Source of the DNA: Sphingomonadaceae bacterium
Lineage (GTDB): Bacteria; Pseudomonadota; Alphaproteobacteria; Sphingomonadales; Sphingomonadaceae
Direction: 5' to 3'
Assembly: GCA_947476735.1 (NCBI GenBank)
Contig: CANJRZ010000003.1
Location: 1-57,573, forward strand
Length of the DNA: 57,573 nt
A model generated the notes under the pieces. It made no database searches and was not told the DNA's origin. It was given only the letters and a program-made list of their open reading frames with translations. Position numbers and translations under genes: made by a program. Positions 34,773 through 45,266 of the stretch are shown here, in pieces; positions within the stretch are counted from its first letter, which is position 1; each line of letters starts with the position of its first letter.

Positions 34773-35162
34773 ATGTCGGCGGGGGAGGTGCAGCCACCCG
34801 CCGGCGCACCCGCCATCCGAGTGGTGGCGATGCCGGCGGATACAAATCCAAACGGCGACATGTTCGGCGGCTGGCTGGTCAGCATGATGGACCTCGCGGC
34901 GGGCACCATCGCATCGCAACGGTGCAAGGGGCGGTCGGCGACGATTGCGATCGACAGCATGATCTTTCACAGACCGGTGACGGTCGGCGATGTGGTATCG
35001 ATCTATGCCGAACTTCTGGAGGTCGGGCGAACCTCAATGAAGTTTGACGTCACGGCCTGGCGCCAGTCGCGCAACGGGTTCGAAAATGAGCGGGTTACCC
35101 ATGCGACGATGACATTCGTCGCAATCGATGACGAGGGCCGGCCGCGACCGGTTGATGGATAG
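34773..35162 (+). CDS. acyl-CoA thioesterase (YciA-like)
   Basis: A 129-residue hot-dog thioesterase. The blocks PADTNPNGDMFGGWLVSMMDLAAG and MIFHRPVTVGDVVSIYAEL match the YciA-type acyl-CoA hydrolases. It starts two bases after the pdhC stop and ends before lpdA, so it is inside the pyruvate dehydrogenase operon. Its substrate there could be acetyl-CoA or another short acyl-CoA; this is inference from position. Confidence 0.88.
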   Translation: MSAGEVQPPAGAPAIRVVAMPADTNPNGDMFGGWLVSMMDLAAGTIASQRCKGRSATIAIDSMIFHRPVTVGDVVSIYAELLEVGRTSMKFDVTAWRQSRNGFENERVTHATMTFVAIDDEGRPRPVDG

Positions 35163-35241
35163 AGGCAGTTGAATTGACGCGATGTCCGGGTCGTCGGGTG
35201 ACGACACCTATTTGGAAATCGCGCTACTGAGGAGCAGACAG

Positions 35242-36639
35242 GTGGCGGAAACCTACGATCTCATCGTCCTCGGCTCGGGGCCAGGCGGCTATGTCGCGGC
35301 GATCCGGGCAGCCCAGCTCGGCATGAAGGTTGCGATCGTCGAGCGCGAGTTGCTGGGCGGCATCTGCCTCAACTGGGGGTGCATCCCGACCAAGGCGCTG
35401 CTGCGTTCGGCGGAAATCTATCATTACATGCAACATGCCGGTGATTTCGGGCTCGACGCTGTGGCGCCCAGTTTCGATCTCGCCAAGGTGGTGCAACGGT
35501 CGCGCAATGTCGCCAAGCAGCTCAACCAGGGCGTCACCGGGCTGATGAAGAAGCACAAGATCGCAGTCCATATGGGCGACGGTGTGCTGACCGGAAAAGG
35601 CAAGATCAGCGTCAGCAAGGACGGGCAGACGACCGAGCTCACCGCGAAAAACATCATCGTCGCGACCGGCGCCCGCGCTCGCAACCTTCCCTTCGCCAAG
35701 ACCGACGGCAAGCGGATATGGACCTATCGCCATGCGATGACGCCGCCCGAGATGCCGACCAATTTGCTGGTGATCGGCTCCGGGGCGATCGGCCTCGAGT
35801 TCGCCAGCTTCTACAGCGACATGGGCGCCAAGGTGGCGGTGGTCGAGATGCTCGACCGCATCCTGCCGGTCGAGGATGAGGAAGTCAGCGCGTTCATGAC
35901 CAAGGCGCTTACCAAGCAGGGCATGTCGATCCGCGCTGGTGCCAAAGTTAAGAAGCTCGAGGTTAGCGAGAAGGGCGTGTCGGCGCAGGTCGAGGACAAG
36001 GACGGCAAAGTCTCGACCGAGGAGTACAGCCATGTCATCGCGGCGATCGGCATCGTTCCCAATGTCGAAAATATCGGGCTCGAGACGGTCGGTGTCGAGG
36101 CCGATCAACGCTTCCACATCAAGACCGATGCGAATTGCCGCACCAACGTCGAAGGCATTTATGCGATTGGCGACGTCACCGACGGGCCCTGGCTCGCGCA
36201 CAAGGCGATGCACGAGGCGGTAATCGCAGCCGAGCATATCGCAGGCCAGCATCCGCACGCGATGGACAAGCGCAACATCCCGGGCTGTACCTATTGCCGG
36301 CCACAGGTCGCGTCGGTCGGTCTCACCGAGGCGAAGGCAAAGGAAGCCGGCTACAAGGTCAAGGTCGGCAAGTTCCCCTTCATCGGCAACGGCAAGGCGA
36401 TCGCGCTGGGTGAACCCGAGGGTTTCGTGAAGACCGTATTCGACGAGGCAACCGGCGAACTGCTCGGCGCGCACATGGTCGGCGCCGAGGTGACCGAGAT
36501 GATCCAGGGCTATACGATCGGCAAGACGTTGGAGACGACCGAAGCCGAACTGATCGGCACCGTTTTCCCGCATCCGACGATCAGCGAGGCGATGCACGAG
36601 AGCGTCCTCGCGGCATTCGGGCGCACGCTGCATATGTGA
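35242..36639 (+). CDS. lpdA: dihydrolipoyl dehydrogenase (E3)
   Basis: Flavoprotein that reoxidises lipoyl groups of 2-oxoacid dehydrogenases. FAD motif GSGPGGYVAAIRAAQLG, redox pair in GGICLNWGCIPTKALL, NAD motif VIGSGAIGLEFASFY, and the C-terminal FPHPTISEAMHE with the His/Glu pair are all present. I take the GTG at 35242 (VAETYDLIVLGSG) because GAGGAG lies seven bases ahead; the track ATG at 35182 would add 20 residues unlike the family. The product is 465 residues, the usual size. Confidence 0.94.
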   Translation: MAETYDLIVLGSGPGGYVAAIRAAQLGMKVAIVERELLGGICLNWGCIPTKALLRSAEIYHYMQHAGDFGLDAVAPSFDLAKVVQRSRNVAKQLNQGVTGLMKKHKIAVHMGDGVLTGKGKISVSKDGQTTELTAKNIIVATGARARNLPFAKTDGKRIWTYRHAMTPPEMPTNLLVIGSGAIGLEFASFYSDMGAKVAVVEMLDRILPVEDEEVSAFMTKALTKQGMSIRAGAKVKKLEVSEKGVSAQVEDKDGKVSTEEYSHVIAAIGIVPNVENIGLETVGVEADQRFHIKTDANCRTNVEGIYAIGDVTDGPWLAHKAMHEAVIAAEHIAGQHPHAMDKRNIPGCTYCRPQVASVGLTEAKAKEAGYKVKVGKFPFIGNGKAIALGEPEGFVKTVFDEATGELLGAHMVGAEVTEMIQGYTIGKTLETTEAELIGTVFPHPTISEAMHESVLAAFGRTLHM

Positions 36640-36801
36640 CGACCGGACGTTCCCCCGTAATTGGCGGCGGAAAGCTTGCCACGTCGTTCGTCGAAATATT
36701 GATGGTGTTGGTAGACGGAACCTGTCTGCGGAGCGCCGTGGCCGGCTAGGCTGCCCCCGGGAAAGGCGTCATACAGGGAGGCAGCCTTGGGCTTGGGGAA
36801 A
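36640..36801. other. intergenic region with no recognised signal
   Basis: The gap from the lpdA stop to DUF1737 at 37099 is about 460 bp and contains only the weak ORF at 36802. In its first part I see no terminator hairpin with a T-run, no repeat and no tRNA. Confidence 0.5.
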
Positions 36802-37011
36802 ATGTCGGTTCTGGCGGCCGTCATGACGCTGATCGCGGTCAAGGCACATGCGGTCGTCGCTTGCGAATTGAAACGGGCGCCACGATCTAATGCCGGCGAC
36901 TTTGCCGTGCGGAAGCCGGCGAGGCCGAACGAGCTTGATCGGACCCGTGTCGAACGTCGCGAGTCACTTCATTATGCGCCTGCTCCGAGCCGGCGGATCA
37001 TTTTGCAATAG
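36802..37011 (+). CDS. possible small secreted protein
   Basis: A 69-codon frame whose product has a signal-like start (MSVLAAVMTLIAVKAHAVVACE) and a basic tail ending ERRESLHYAPAPSRRIILQ. GGGGAAA lies just before the ATG; the track starts five codons earlier at a TTG. The hydrophobic signal followed by a short mature peptide is coherent, but no family is recognised and the gap on both sides is untypically large. Function is unknown. Confidence 0.4.
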   Translation: MSVLAAVMTLIAVKAHAVVACELKRAPRSNAGDFAVRKPARPNELDRTRVERRESLHYAPAPSRRIILQ

Positions 37012-37098
37012 ACAACGGGCCGGCTCGCAGGAATTGGCCAACGGCGCTATTGGCAAATTGAGGGGGGCTCATGTCGGGACCCCGACTTGGGAAGTCGC

Positions 37099-37305
37099 AT
37101 GCGGATATATCGTTTCCTCACCGGGGTCGACGACTCCGCCTTCTGCCACAAGGTGACCAAGGCGCTGTCAGAAGGGTGGGAGCTTCACGGTTCGCCCGCC
37201 TATGCGTTCGATGCGGTTAAACAATGCATGATGGCGGGGCAGGCGGTGACCAGGGAGGTGCCCGATCAGCCTTATGATCCGGACAAGAAGCTGATCGATT
37301 ACTGA
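37099..37305 (+). CDS. DUF1737 family protein
   Basis: A 68-residue protein, MRIYRFLTGVDDSAFCHKVT, with KALSEGWELHGSPAYAFD and MAGQAVTREV, the layout of the DUF1737 family of unknown function. The track begins at a TTG at 37087; the ATG at 37099 gives the standard start. A short hairpin with a T-run follows. Confidence 0.8.
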   Translation: MRIYRFLTGVDDSAFCHKVTKALSEGWELHGSPAYAFDAVKQCMMAGQAVTREVPDQPYDPDKKLIDY

Positions 37306-37317
37306 AGAACAAAAGAC

Positions 37318-37341
37318 GGGTCTTCCGACCCATCCTATTTT
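37318..37341 (+). terminator. weak intrinsic terminator after DUF1737 gene
   Basis: GGGTC and GACCC pair over a TTCC loop (37318-37331), followed by ATCCTATTTT. The stem is short, so efficiency is doubtful. It reads on the plus strand, 13 bases after the stop, and lies between convergent genes. Confidence 0.5.
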
Positions 37342-37386
37342 GCCAACACCCCTTGCCGTCATTGTTCAGCGAGGGACTCCGAAGCC

Positions 37387-38346
37387 TTATTCGCCGTCGC
37401 CTTCCTCAATATCGAGGTCGGTATATTGAGGTACCTGGCGGACGCTGCGGTTTAGGGAGAAGCCTGCGCTGGCGAGCAGCGCCGGCATGTCCTCGGTGCC
37501 GCCATTGCGGCGGATGCTGAGCGCGGTGAAGCCTGAGTTGAGCATCGCGGTGATGTCGCGGTTTCGCTGCCAGCCCGATGGCGAGCCGAGCACGACGGCG
37601 ATCAGGCGGCGTCCGTCGCGGACCGCAGAGGCGGTCAGGGTGAAACCGCTGTCGTTGGTGAAGCCGGTCTTGATCCCGTCGAGACCGGGTACGACGCCGA
37701 GCAGCTTGTTGTGGTTGGCGAGGCGGAGGCGGCCATAGCTGTAGCTCTGCTCGGCGAAGCAGCGGTAATGGTCGGGATGATTTTTGATCATGGCGGCCGA
37801 AAGGATGGCGATGTCCTGGGCCGACGAGAAATGTGCGGGATCGGGCAAGCCGCTGGCGTTGGCAAACACCGTCTGGCGCATGCCGAGCGTGCGCGCCTTG
37901 GCGGTCATCATCTTGGCGAAATTGGCTTCGGTGCCGCCGACCCGCTCGGCCAGCGCAACCGCGACGTCATTGGCAGACTTGACCGCGACAACGTTGATGG
38001 CCTCGTCGACCGAGAGCGACTGGCCTACGCCAAGTCCGAGCTTTGACGGGCGCTGCCGGACGGCGTTCCAAGACATGACGACGCGGTCGTCGGGGCGGAG
38101 CTTGCCGCTCTGCAGTGCGTCGAACACCAGATAGAGTGTCATTACCTTGGTGATCGAGGCCGGGTGACGGATTGCGCTGGCCTGTTCGGCATATAGTATT
38201 TCGCTCGTGTCGGCGTCCATCAGGACGGCCGCAAAGCGCGGCGCGCCGAGTGGGCTAATGGCCTGGGCCGGCGCGAAGGGGACAGCGATCGCCGCTATCG
38301 CAACCATCAAACAGGCAAGCCAACGACCGAAGACAGATCCAGCCAC
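37387..38346 (-). CDS. D-alanyl-D-alanine carboxypeptidase (S11)
   Basis: Penicillin-binding protein of the low-molecular-mass type that trims peptidoglycan stem peptides in the periplasm. After a signal peptide (IAAIAVPFAPAQA), the catalytic motifs are in order: HPASITKVMTLYLVFD (SxxK), KSANDVAVALAER (SxN) and GIKTGFTNDSGFTL (KTG). At 319 residues it lacks the long C-terminal domain of PBP5. The start is GTG at 38346 with AAAAAGGAG ahead. Confidence 0.93.
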   Translation of the reverse strand: MAGSVFGRWLACLMVAIAAIAVPFAPAQAISPLGAPRFAAVLMDADTSEILYAEQASAIRHPASITKVMTLYLVFDALQSGKLRPDDRVVMSWNAVRQRPSKLGLGVGQSLSVDEAINVVAVKSANDVAVALAERVGGTEANFAKMMTAKARTLGMRQTVFANASGLPDPAHFSSAQDIAILSAAMIKNHPDHYRCFAEQSYSYGRLRLANHNKLLGVVPGLDGIKTGFTNDSGFTLTASAVRDGRRLIAVVLGSPSGWQRNRDITAMLNSGFTALSIRRNGGTEDMPALLASAGFSLNRSVRQVPQYTDLDIEEGDGE

Positions 38347-38449
38347 GTATCCAGTCTCCTTTTTATTGACCAGATACGTTTGAATCTAAAGCATTTTCCG
38401 GAATAACGACAGCCGGTCGACCGGTGCAGATCATGCGTTTCGACTCATT

Positions 38450-39088
38450 TTAGGCACGGTCGATCTTGTCGGCGTAAATCAGGCGGCCGGGCCCGAGCCG
38501 CACCATCACGTCTGCAAGATCCTTCTCGCCGAAAGCAAAGCAGCCCTCGGAGCGGCCCAATTTGCCGTGCTGGGAGATCATGTCGCGTTCGGCGTACCAG
38601 GCGCCGTGGATCACCACGGCACGGGCTCGCGCGTTGCTGTTGGTCGTGTCGAGGCCGTCGATCCGCCGCGAACGGCCATGCTGGCCAAAATACTCCTCGG
38701 CGGTGACATAGGCGCCACTCGACGATGCTGCCGACCCGAAGTCATTGGAAAAGCGCTTGAGCCAGCCGGTGTGGCCCGGATCGGATCCGCGGCCGTGCGC
38801 GACAAGCAGGCTTTCGACCTTGCCGGAGGCCACGTCGAGGAGGTGGAAGCGCGGAGTCGATGAGGGGTCGTCGAAATCGCAGATGCCGATCAGGTCGCGA
38901 TGACTGATCCTGCCGATGTTGCGGCTCATTGCGGCGAGCGCTCGCTCGCGGACTTCAGGACGCAGACGCGCCGCCGGAAGAAGTGGTGTCGCAAGCGAAG
39001 GCGTGCTCGACGCCAGTCCCAATCCACCTAGAAGAGTTGCCCCCAGCAATCCGCGCCGGCTGACCGGCGTGTCGATGATATCCAGCAA
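38450..39088 (-). CDS. murein L,D-transpeptidase catalytic domain family protein
   Basis: A 212-residue exported protein. The N-terminus SRRGLLGATLLGGLGL is a likely Tat signal. The C-terminal part VVIHGAWYAERDM and LGRSEGCFAFGEKD holds the His and Ser-x-Gly-Cys arrangement of the YkuD_2 type, with the Cys as candidate nucleophile. It lies near the D,D-carboxypeptidase on the same strand, about 100 bp upstream, a plausible cell-wall pair. The exact reaction is inferred from the fold. Confidence 0.85.
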   Translation of the reverse strand: MLDIIDTPVSRRGLLGATLLGGLGLASSTPSLATPLLPAARLRPEVRERALAAMSRNIGRISHRDLIGICDFDDPSSTPRFHLLDVASGKVESLLVAHGRGSDPGHTGWLKRFSNDFGSAASSSGAYVTAEEYFGQHGRSRRIDGLDTTNSNARARAVVIHGAWYAERDMISQHGKLGRSEGCFAFGEKDLADVMVRLGPGRLIYADKIDRA

Positions 39089-39341
39089 AAGCCCAACCCG
39101 ATCTGTAAACTAACAAGCCGGCAGCCTTACCAGACCCGGTTAACCATTTCATTCCAAGAGTGAGTGATTGTTCCCGCACCGGTCGTGGCTGAACGTTTTC
39201 CGTACACGGTTCATCGCGGCTTGTTGTCGACACCTACATGTTCGGCCGGCCGTGCAGGGATATCTTGCGGAAATGGTTCGCGGTTCGGTCCCTTTTCCAT
39301 ATCGGCGGCGTTTCGACGTGCGAGATCAGTGAGGGCGCTGC

Positions 39342-40253
39342 ATGACCGAACCGCCTGAAAGCCGGCTGACGCTTTTCGCAGCGCTCGCCGCAAATTTGGG
39401 GATCGCGATCGCGAAGTTCGTCGCTGCGGCGATCTCGGGATCGTCGGCGATGCTCACCGAAGGCCTCCACTCTGTTGTCGACAGCCTCAACCAGCTTCTC
39501 CTGCTCCATGGCCAGAGGCGCTCGATGCGCCCGCCAGACGAGCGCCACCCGCTCGGCTATGGACGCGAACTCTATTTCTGGAGCTTCGTTGTTGCGATCC
39601 TGATCTTCTCCACCGGGGCGGGCCTTTCGATTTACGAAGGCGTCCGCCATATCCGCGCTCCTGAGCCGATCCGTTCGCCGCTGATCAACTATGTCGTGCT
39701 GGCAATTTCGCTGCTGCTCGAAGGAGTAAGCTGGTTCATCGCGATGCGCGAGTTCAGCGAGGCCAGGGGCGAATATGGCTGGTGGGAGGCGATCCGCCGC
39801 TCGAAGGACCCGCCAAGCTTTGTCGTCCTGTTCGAGGACAGCGCGGCGATCTTTGGCCTGTTGATGGCGGGAGTGGGCATCACACTGAGCGTTGTCACGG
39901 GCGATCCTCGCTGGGATGGTGCCGCCTCGGTGGTGATCGGCATCGCGCTGGCCGGGGTCGCGGTGGTCCTCGCGCGGGAATCGAAGGGACTGTTGATCGG
40001 CGAGGCGGCCGATCCGCTACTCGAGCAGGCGGTAAGGGCGGCGATCGACCGACGCCCCGAGGTGACTGGCGTCAACGAGATCACGACGATCCATATCGGG
40101 CCGCGCAATATCTTTGTCGGCCTCTCGGTCGACTTCGAGAACCGCGTTCCGGTCGGCCGGATCGAGGCAATGATCCCCGAGGCCGAGACGGAGTTGCGCG
40201 CACGCTGGCCCTCGATCCGGGCGATCTATATCAAGCCTCAGGCGAAACCATGA
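39342..40253 (+). CDS. cation diffusion facilitator family transporter
   Basis: Membrane exporter of divalent metals, likely Zn, Co, Fe or similar. The 303-residue protein has about six transmembrane helices; metal-site residues lie in LTEGLHSVVDSLNQL (helix II) and VLFEDSAAIFG (helix V). The C-terminal cytoplasmic domain (TTIHIGPRNIFVGLSVDF) is short and normal. Its stop overlaps an ATG for an extended cutA reading, and cutA itself starts 14 bases later, so the two are coupled. Confidence 0.9.
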   Translation: MTEPPESRLTLFAALAANLGIAIAKFVAAAISGSSAMLTEGLHSVVDSLNQLLLLHGQRRSMRPPDERHPLGYGRELYFWSFVVAILIFSTGAGLSIYEGVRHIRAPEPIRSPLINYVVLAISLLLEGVSWFIAMREFSEARGEYGWWEAIRRSKDPPSFVVLFEDSAAIFGLLMAGVGITLSVVTGDPRWDGAASVVIGIALAGVAVVLARESKGLLIGEAADPLLEQAVRAAIDRRPEVTGVNEITTIHIGPRNIFVGLSVDFENRVPVGRIEAMIPEAETELRARWPSIRAIYIKPQAKP

Positions 40254-40267
40254 AGGGTGGAGAGACC

Positions 40268-40576
40268 ATGATCCTCATCATCACCAGCTGCGGTTCGCGC
40301 GAGGAAGCCGAGCTGATTGCGACTGCGCTGGTCGAGGCGTCGCTGGCGGCCTGCGTCCAGATATTGCCCGCGACGAGCGTCTATCGCTGGAAGGGCAAGG
40401 TCGAACGCAGCGAGGAATATGTCCTGCACATTAAGACGCGTGACGCCCTTGCCGAGCGTGTCGAAGCGACTGTATGCGAGTTACACAGCTATGAGTTGCC
40501 CGAGCTGCTGATGATCACGATCGCCGGGGGTTCAGCGGACTATATTGACTGGATGCGGTCCGCGACGACCATCTGA
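40268..40576 (+). CDS. cutA: divalent-cation tolerance protein CutA
   Basis: Small trimeric cytoplasmic protein linked to copper and other metal tolerance. The 102 residues contain AACVQILPATSVYRWKGKVE and EEYVLHIKTR, and the C-terminal LPELLMITIAGGSADYIDWM. GGTGGAGAG precedes the ATG at 40268, so I use that rather than the ATG at 40250 that overlaps the transporter stop. Placement after a CDF exporter supports a metal-related role. Confidence 0.93.
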   Translation: MILIITSCGSREEAELIATALVEASLAACVQILPATSVYRWKGKVERSEEYVLHIKTRDALAERVEATVCELHSYELPELLMITIAGGSADYIDWMRSATTI

Positions 40577-40624
40577 CAAGGCCGGGCCGCGGGGCCGGCC
40601 GTAAAATTCGCCGGACTACGCCGG

Positions 40625-40653
40625 TTGACCCCATCCGACTCCTTCTCTATAGG
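40625..40653 (+). promoter_or_regulatory. sigma70-type promoter of the str/S10 cluster
   Basis: TTGACC (40625-40630) and TATAGG (40648-40653) are 17 bp apart, a close match to the consensus. The predicted start near 40660 gives a leader of about 180 bases before rpsL. It is the best candidate for the main promoter of the ribosomal cluster. Confidence 0.65.
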
Positions 40654-40840
40654 CGCGCCCTGCTTCGGAGCGGTCCGCTGTGCCGGGGCAAGCTTGAACA
40701 TTGCTGATGCGTGTGAGGGCCTGGGAGGTCAGGAATGACCGCCGGGGCTTTCGTGCATTCCCGCATGTCCGGATTTCCGGATGAACGGGAAAGCAGGTCG
40801 GGCATCGGTAAAGTAACACTCTTTAGAGGTGAAGGGCTTC

Positions 40841-41212
40841 ATGCCAACGATCAACCAGCTGATCCGCAAGGGTCGCGAACCGCAGAAGGCCAAATCAAAG
40901 GTCCCTGCGATGGAAAAGAACCCGCAGAAGCGCGGCGTCTGTACGCGCGTCTACACGACGACCCCGAAGAAGCCGAACTCGGCGCTGCGCAAGGTGGCCA
41001 AAGTCCGCCTGACCAACAGCCGTGAGGTGATCAGCTATATTCCGGGTGAAGGCCATAACCTCCAGGAGCACTCTGTGGTCCTGATCCGCGGCGGCCGTGT
41101 GCGCGACCTTCCCGGTGTGCGCTATCACGTTCTTCGCGGCGTGCTCGACACGCAGGGTGTCAAGGATCGCAAGCAGAGCCGTTCGAAGTACGGCGCCAAG
41201 CGTCCCAAGTAA
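40841..41212 (+). CDS. rpsL: 30S ribosomal protein S12
   Basis: Decoding-centre protein. The product opens [20 protein letters not shown] and has the accuracy-determining [19 protein letters not shown] and [12 protein letters not shown] segments, with Lys at the classical streptomycin-resistance positions. It is 123 residues from the ATG at 40841; the track's GTG start adds four residues. First gene of str. Confidence 0.97.
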
Positions 41213-41225
41213 GAGGTAGATCGAA

Positions 41226-41696
41226 ATGGCTCGTCGTCGTCGCCCCGAAAAGCGCGAAATCCTTCCCGACCCCAAGTTCGGGGATGTCGTGCTCTCTAAA
41301 TTCATGAATAGCGTCATGCTCGACGGCAAAAAGTCCGTCGCCGAAGGCATTGTCTATGGCGCGCTGGAAACGATCGAAACGCGCGCCAAGCGTGAGCCGA
41401 TCGGCGTCTTCCATGACGCGCTCAACAATGTGAAGCCGGGCATCGAGGTCCGTAGCCGCCGCGTTGGCGGTGCGACCTATCAGGTCCCTGTCGAAGTCCG
41501 TCCGGAGCGTTCTCAGGCGCTGGCCATCCGCTGGCTGATTACCGCTGCGCGCTCCCGGTCGGAACACACAATGGCCGGACGCCTGTCTGGTGAGTTGATG
41601 GACGCCGCGAATAATCGCGGTAACGCCGTCAAGAAGCGCGAGGACACGCACCGCATGGCGGAAGCGAACCGCGCCTTCTCGCATTACCGCTGGTAA
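41226..41696 (+). CDS. rpsG: 30S ribosomal protein S7
   Basis: Nucleates assembly of the 30S head and contacts the E site. Starts [20 protein letters not shown] and runs 156 residues with the conserved [21 protein letters not shown]. In E. coli S7 represses str translation; whether that happens here is not visible. Thirteen bases separate it from rpsL. Confidence 0.97.
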   Translation: MARRRRPEKREILPDPKFGDVVLSKFMNSVMLDGKKSVAEGIVYGALETIETRAKREPIGVFHDALNNVKPGIEVRSRRVGGATYQVPVEVRPERSQALAIRWLITAARSRSEHTMAGRLSGELMDAANNRGNAVKKREDTHRMAEANRAFSHYRW

Positions 41697-41737
41697 CACT
41701 GACCGGACTCGAAAGAGTCACACTTCATTCCCATATC

Positions 41738-41767
41738 GTCGGGGACGGGCTTCGGCCTTTCCCCGAC
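41738..41767 (+). promoter_or_regulatory. hairpin between rpsG and fusA
   Basis: GTCGGGGA (41738-41745) and TCCCCGAC (41760-41767) form a perfect 8-bp stem with a GC-rich loop that can pair internally (GGGCTTCGGCC). No T-run follows. It sits 16 bases before the fusA ATG and could affect its translation or bind S7. Confidence 0.5.
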
Positions 41768-41783
41768 ATCGGAGTCTAAGATC

Positions 41784-43859
<2,076 letters not shown>

Positions 43860-43935
43860 TCGGAAAATTGTGGTTATGGGCGCGTCCGCATCGGGCGGCG
43901 CGTCCCGGGATTGATTCGAAAAGAAGAGGCAAAAA

Positions 43936-45126
43936 ATGGCTAAGGCTAAGTTTGAGCGGAACAAGCCGCACTGCAATATCGGCACCATCGGCCACGTCGA
44001 CCATGGCAAGACGTCGCTCACGGCCGCCATCACCAAAGTTCTCGCCGAGACCGGCGGCGCTACGTTCACGAGCTATGACAACATCGACAAGGCTCCTGAA
44101 GAGCGCGAGCGCGGCATCACGATCTCGACGGCGCACGTCGAATATGAGACCGCGGCGCGCCACTATGCGCACGTCGATTGCCCGGGCCACGCCGATTATG
44201 TGAAGAACATGATCACTGGTGCCGCCCAGATGGACGGCGCGATCCTGGTTGTCTCGGCTACCGACGGCCCGATGCCGCAGACCCGCGAGCACATTCTGCT
44301 CGCCCGTCAGGTCGGCGTGCCGCAGCTCGTTGTATTCATGAACAAGGTCGATCTGGTCGACGACGCCGAGATCCTCGAACTCGTCGAACTCGAAATCCGC
44401 GAGCTTCTCTCATCTTACGATTTTGACGGCGACAACATCCCGGTCATTCCGGGTTCGGCCGTCTGCGCCCTCAACGGCACCAAGCCCGAGATCGGCCACG
44501 ACGCCGTCCTCAAGCTGATGGAAGCTGTCGATAGTTTCATCCCGCAGCCCGAGCGTCCGCTCGACAGGCCGTTCCTGATGCCGATCGAAGACGTTTTCTC
44601 GATCTCGGGTCGCGGCACGGTCGTCACCGGCCGCGTCGAGACCGGCATCGTCAAGGTTGGCGAGGAAGTCGAGATCGTTGGCCTCAAGGATACCCGCAAG
44701 ACCGTCGTCACCGGTGTGGAAATGTTCCGCAAGCTGCTTGATCAGGGTCAGGCCGGTGACAACATCGGCGCGCTGATCCGCGGTGTAGGCCGTGAAGAGG
44801 TTGAGCGTGGCCAGGTTCTCTGCAAGCCGGGCTCGATCAAGCCGCACACCGACTTCTCGTCGGAAGTCTATGTGCTGTCGAAGGAAGAGGGTGGCCGTCA
44901 CACGCCGTTCTTCGCCAACTATCGTCCGCAGTTCTACTTCCGCACGACCGATGTGACCGGCACTGTCGAGCTGCCCGAGGGCACCGAGATGGTCATGCCC
45001 GGCGACAACATCCAGCTCGGCGTCAAGCTGATTGCTCCGATCGCCATGGAAGAGGGGCTTCGCTTCTCGATCCGCGAAGGTGGCCGCACCGTCGGCGCCG
45101 GGGTTGTCAGCGCGATCTCGAAGTAA
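43936..45126 (+). CDS. tuf: translation elongation factor Tu
   Basis: Delivers aminoacyl-tRNA to the ribosome. G1 [36 protein letters not shown] and NKVDLVDD are clear, and it is 396 residues. GAGG precedes the ATG. A long GC hairpin follows before rpsJ. Only this copy is in the window, so a second tuf elsewhere cannot be excluded. Confidence 0.98.
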   Translation: MAKAKFERNKPHCNIGTIGHVDHGKTSLTAAITKVLAETGGATFTSYDNIDKAPEERERGITISTAHVEYETAARHYAHVDCPGHADYVKNMITGAAQMDGAILVVSATDGPMPQTREHILLARQVGVPQLVVFMNKVDLVDDAEILELVELEIRELLSSYDFDGDNIPVIPGSAVCALNGTKPEIGHDAVLKLMEAVDSFIPQPERPLDRPFLMPIEDVFSISGRGTVVTGRVETGIVKVGEEVEIVGLKDTRKTVVTGVEMFRKLLDQGQAGDNIGALIRGVGREEVERGQVLCKPGSIKPHTDFSSEVYVLSKEEGGRHTPFFANYRPQFYFRTTDVTGTVELPEGTEMVMPGDNIQLGVKLIAPIAMEEGLRFSIREGGRTVGAGVVSAISK

Positions 45127-45135
45127 TATAGGGCG

Positions 45136-45187
45136 GCTCCGCTCGGCTCCCCAGGGAGTCGGGCGGAGCGCTCTGATTGATATTTTT
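45136..45187 (+). terminator. long GC hairpin between tuf and rpsJ
   Basis: GCTCCGCTCGGCTCCC (45136-45151) pairs with GGGAGTCGGGCGGAGC (45154-45169) with two G-U pairs, an almost continuous 16-bp stem. TTTTT follows 13 bases later, further than in a standard intrinsic terminator. It is likely a partial terminator or processing site separating the high-level tuf message from S10. Confidence 0.55.
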
Positions 45188-45266
45188 GCCTCCCCCGGAG
45201 GGATAGTCGGCCCATAGGGTCGTCTTATCTTTGGCGAGGCGCGGCTCTTTCGCATCGGTGCAGGAC

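Noticed and set aside
35224-36633. 469-codon minus-strand ORF opposite lpdA
   Set aside because: Antisense to a fully conserved E3; composition is typical of a shadow frame.
39133-39155. GGTTAACCATTTCATTCC as a CtrA site between the L,D-transpeptidase and CDF genes
   Set aside because: Only one half-site (TTAACC) is good; the second is too far from TTAA to list as a feature.
40580-40601. GGCCGGGCCGCGGGGCCGGCC after cutA as terminator
   Set aside because: GC-rich with a mismatch in the stem and no T-run.
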